From positions 1 to 8,374 of the forward strand of contig JAUXHZ010000035.1 of NCBI GenBank assembly GCA_030621255.1: a DNA stretch of 8,374 nt, read 5' to 3'. A program made the position numbers and the translations under genes. Under the pieces are notes generated by a model. It saw only the letters and a program-made list of their open reading frames with translations. It was not told where the DNA came from and searched no databases. How positions within the stretch are numbered: the first letter of the stretch is position 1; every line of letters starts with the position of its first letter. Origin of the DNA: Candidatus Latescibacterota bacterium. GTDB taxonomy: Bacteria > Krumholzibacteriota > Krumholzibacteriia > Krumholzibacteriales > WJIX01. Shown in pieces: positions 6,511-8,374 of this stretch.

Positions 6511-7065
6511 TTAACTCTTCATATATCTAAAATAGTTAACATATGTCTGCCCAAATTTCTTTATTTTATATTTTTCCATATGCCGGCCGTTAATAGATTC
6601 AAGTTCCTTGCTGCTCTCAATAATCAAAATTGCGCATATCTTTTTTTCTGTTTCGTTCACCATTCTCAAAAGCATAGCGGCAAGACCACTCCTATATGGA
6701 GGATCAGCAATTATAATATCATAAAACATCTCTTCTGATATCTTGCGCTTAAGGAAACGGATAGCGTCACTTTTGATAATTTCCGCCTGATTAAAGCTGA
6801 ACCCGCACTTTTCGATATTTGACTTTACCGCCTTTATGGCGTCCCTGCTTATATCGACAAAGACTCCTTTTGCCGCGCCCCTGCTCAGGGCTTCGATCCC
6901 AAGCCCTCCAGAGCCGGCGAAAAGATCGAGCACTACAGAGCCCTCTACTTCAGACTGCAAGTGATCAAAAACAGAACCCTTTACCAATTGGGTGGTAGGA
7001 CGAAAATCCTTCCCCGTGGCCCCCTTCAATTTAATGCCGCGGTTCTTCCCTGCAATTACCCTCAA
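6511..7065 (-). CDS. rsmD: 16S rRNA (guanine966-N2)-methyltransferase RsmD
   Basis: RsmD methylates G966 of 16S rRNA in assembled 30S particles using S-adenosylmethionine. The 184-residue product shows the family pattern: RVIAGKNRGIKL at 2-13, RPTTQLVKGSVFDHL at 22-36, the SAM-binding motif DLFAGSGGLGIEALSRGA at 47-64, the catalytic DPPY at 121-124, and the terminal FGQTYVNYFR at 171-180. The start is TTG at 7065. The nearby ATG at 7070 is out of frame and hits TGA two codons later, and the TTG places the conserved RVIAG directly after the first residue, as in the family. AAAGG lies 6 nt upstream. It is the first gene of the co-directional run that ends with obg, and lies just downstream of the secretin terminator. 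Confidence 0.97.
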   Translation of the reverse strand: MRVIAGKNRGIKLKGATGKDFRPTTQLVKGSVFDHLQSEVEGSVVLDLFAGSGGLGIEALSRGAAKGVFVDISRDAIKAVKSNIEKCGFSFNQAEIIKSDAIRFLKRKISEEMFYDIIIADPPYRSGLAAMLLRMVNETEKKICAILIIESSKELESINGRHMEKYKIKKFGQTYVNYFRYMKS

Positions 7066-7071
7066 ATCATA

Positions 7072-7076
7072 CCTTT
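7072..7076 (-). promoter_or_regulatory. Ribosome binding site supporting the TTG start of rsmD
   Basis: AAAGG on the minus strand is separated by six bases (TATGAT) from TTG at 7065-7063. No in-frame ATG or GTG lies between here and the in-frame TGA at 7095-7093. Confidence 0.5.
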
Positions 7077-7113
7077 CAACAAACTTTAAATTTCACAAAG
7101 ATCCGGCCAATTC

Positions 7114-7142
7114 AGGATAAATAAGATTTTTAAAGCGGGCAA
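7114..7142 (-). promoter_or_regulatory. Candidate promoter for the rsmD-coaD-aspC-glcD-obg group
   Basis: On the minus strand TTGCCC (7142-7137) and TATCCT (7119-7114) are 17 bp apart, each matching four of six consensus bases. Transcription would begin near 7107 and leave a leader of about 40 nt before the rsmD start at 7065. The position, downstream of a strong terminator and upstream of the first gene of a long run, is sensible, but the hexamers are weak. Confidence 0.3.
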
Positions 7143-7166
7143 GTAAAATCGTTTTTTATCAACCAT

Positions 7167-7205
7167 ATAAAAAACCCCCGAAAGTCTTTAAAAACTTCCG
7201 GGGGT
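7167..7205 (-). terminator. Rho-independent terminator of the secretin gene
   Basis: On the minus strand a 12-bp stem forms between ACCCCCGGAAGT (7205-7194) and ACTTTCGGGGGT (7185-7174), with one G-U pair, closing an 8-nt loop, and is followed at once by a run of six or seven T residues (to about 7169). It starts 25 nt after the secretin stop codon at 7231. The plus strand has no T-run after the stem, so it works in one direction and separates the pilus gene from the rsmD group. Confidence 0.9.
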
Positions 7206-7230
7206 ACGACGGTAAGTGGAGGGGGCAATA

Positions 7231-8374
7231 TTATTCCACAATCGTCGGAGTAACAAAAATCACAAGTTCCTGTTTCTTATTAACCATTGTTGAGGAAGAG
7301 AAGAGGCCGCCGAGAAAAGGTATATCTTTCAGAAATGGCACGCCTGTTTTTACTTCCGTCTCAATTTTTTTTACCAATCCACCTATAATAACCGTTTCAC
7401 CGTTCGCGACCTGAACCCTCGTATCCGCTTCAGCAGTAGCTATTATCACGCCTCCCTGCTGTGTGGACTCCGTTTGAAGTTCACTTACTTCAGGATGAAG
7501 ATCAAGTGTAATGGTCCTGTCCTTATTCACATGAGGGGTAACCCTGAGCATTATCCCAATCTTTGTAAGCTCGGTCAAAGGGTTCCCCGCCTCATCAGCT
7601 ACAATAAGGGGTATTTCCTTTCCAACAAGTATGCTGGCTTCTCTGTTATCCATAGTGGTAATTCTGGGGTTGGAGATTATATTAGCTTTGCTATTCTCTT
7701 CCAGCACTTGAATTATTGAATTAAGTTCTCCCCATGATTGAATAGTTCCGATCTTGAGGATTCCGCTCGAAAGTGGAAGGCCCTGATCTACAGCGGCGCT
7801 TCCGATAGCATTAATATTGGTTTTATGCAGGTTTAACATATCCCACTTGATCCCAAGCTCTCGTTTAGCTTCAACATCTATTTCAACAAGCTTCGCGTTT
7901 ATCTCAACCTGCATCGGCTTTATATCAAGCCTTTGTACAATTTCTTCTATCTTTTCAATATTCTGTTCTATATCATTTACAATCAATGTGTTACTTCCAA
8001 GATCAACATCAACCTGTCCGCGCTTGCTCACAACATTCTTAAGCGCGTCCGCGATCTCCTCCGCGTTTGAATTGTCAACAAAAACAACTCTGGTTTTAAG
8101 CGGAAGAAGATCCTCTTGCTTCCTTTCAGCGGTTTTCTGATCAAGTTCTTCACGGAGCAGGCGCTTGTTTTCAGCGACCCGGATCATCCCATACTCTTCT
8201 CTGTAGCCGTAACTATGCGCCTTCAGAATAACTTCAAGCGCCTCCTGCCAGGGACAATCTTTTATATGCACATAGACTTCTCCCTTTACATCAGCGCCGG
8301 CGACAATATTTATATCGGCAAAATCTGAAATGGTTTGAAGCACCGTTTTGATATCAGCCCCTTGGGCATCCAGC
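7231..8374 (-). CDS. pilQ: Type IV pilus secretin PilQ-like, C-terminal 380 residues, cut by window edge
   Basis: Secretins form the outer-membrane ring through which type IV pili (or type II secretion substrates) pass. The visible 380 residues open in the middle of the protein with an STN/N0-like domain starting LDAQGADIKTVLQTI (about 1-67), as in PilQ. A secretin N1-type domain follows (about 90-165, with LPLKTRVVFVDNSNAEEI), then the secretin homology domain (about 165-380). The latter holds ANIISNPRITTMDNREASI (230-248), VTPHVNKDRTITLDLHPEVS (278-297) and the secretin signature GVPFLKDIPFLGGLF (344-358), ending in ELVIFVTPTIVE. Reading continues in frame through the right edge, so the GTG at 8343 is an internal valine codon, not a start. 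The domain order fits PilQ or MshL better than GspD, which normally has more N-domains. The N-terminal part, including any AMIN domain and signal peptide, is outside the window. A terminator directly follows, so this is the last gene of its transcript. Confidence 0.93.
   Translation of the reverse strand, partial: LDAQGADIKTVLQTISDFADINIVAGADVKGEVYVHIKDCPWQEALEVILKAHSYGYREEYGMIRVAENKRLLREELDQKTAERKQEDLLPLKTRVVFVDNSNAEEIADALKNVVSKRGQVDVDLGSNTLIVNDIEQNIEKIEEIVQRLDIKPMQVEINAKLVEIDVEAKRELGIKWDMLNLHKTNINAIGSAAVDQGLPLSSGILKIGTIQSWGELNSIIQVLEENSKANIISNPRITTMDNREASILVGKEIPLIVADEAGNPLTELTKIGIMLRVTPHVNKDRTITLDLHPEVSELQTESTQQGGVIIATAEADTRVQVANGETVIIGGLVKKIETEVKTGVPFLKDIPFLGGLFSSSTMVNKKQELVIFVTPTIVE

Noticed and set aside
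7174..7205. Bidirectional terminator or regulatory hairpin in front of rsmD
   Set aside because: The T-run is present only on the minus strand, directly after the secretin gene, so it is explained as a simple one-way terminator.
8341..8343. GTG as the start codon of the secretin
   Set aside because: The frame is open to the window edge and the residues before it (LDAQGADIKT) belong to the conserved secretin domain, so the gene is truncated by the window and this is an internal valine.
1..8374. CRISPR array, tRNA, rRNA, insertion sequence, integrase or phage gene
   Set aside because: No regularly spaced repeats, tRNA-like cloverleaf, transposase or integrase motif was seen on either strand; nearly all of the window is covered by recognisable coding sequence.

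Overview
The window looks like chromosomal DNA from a Gram-negative bacterium of moderate GC (roughly mid-40s %, by eye). A type IV pilus-type outer-membrane secretin implies an outer membrane. Conserved housekeeping genes (rsmD, coaD, obg) sit beside a secreted serpin and an MIO-type ammonia-lyase. That mix would suit one of the less-cultured lineages around the FCB superphylum or related candidate phyla, but this is an impression of gene content, not a phylogenetic result.

Layout, left to right. (1) 1-769, minus strand: N-terminal half of a histidine/aromatic amino acid ammonia-lyase, cut by the left edge and starting at TTG. (2) 770-1051: divergent intergenic region, AT-rich, with a plausible promoter for the serpin and phased AATATTT repeats in front of the lyase. 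(3) 1052-2272, plus strand: an exported inhibitory-type serpin, the only plus-strand gene. (4) 2241-7065, minus strand: five co-directional genes in transcription order rsmD, coaD, a class I aminotransferase, a GlcD-like FAD-dependent 2-hydroxyacid dehydrogenase, and obg. Spacing is 36 nt, 30 nt, 107 nt and then an overlap. The serpin and obg converge and overlap by 32 bp at their 3' ends. (5) 7066-7230: a strong rho-independent terminator for the upstream secretin gene and a possible promoter for the rsmD group. (6) 7231-8374, minus strand: C-terminal part of a PilQ-like secretin, cut by the right edge.

How the parts fit. The rsmD-to-obg run mixes 30S maturation (RsmD), coenzyme A synthesis (CoaD) and the ribosome-assembly GTPase Obg with two metabolic enzymes. 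The oxidase makes 2-oxoacids from 2-hydroxyacids and the aminotransferase interconverts 2-oxoacids and amino acids, so they could act in sequence, but nothing in the sequence proves a shared substrate. The serpin probably acts outside the cytoplasm against proteases. It shares only a divergent intergenic region with the lyase and no obvious function.

I found no CRISPR array, tRNA, rRNA, transposase, integrase or phage gene, and no clear multi-gene system of a new kind. The items most worth a second look are the serpin and its reactive loop, the unusual active-site residues of the lyase, the serpin/obg overlap, and a short repeat-like patch between the aminotransferase and oxidase genes.
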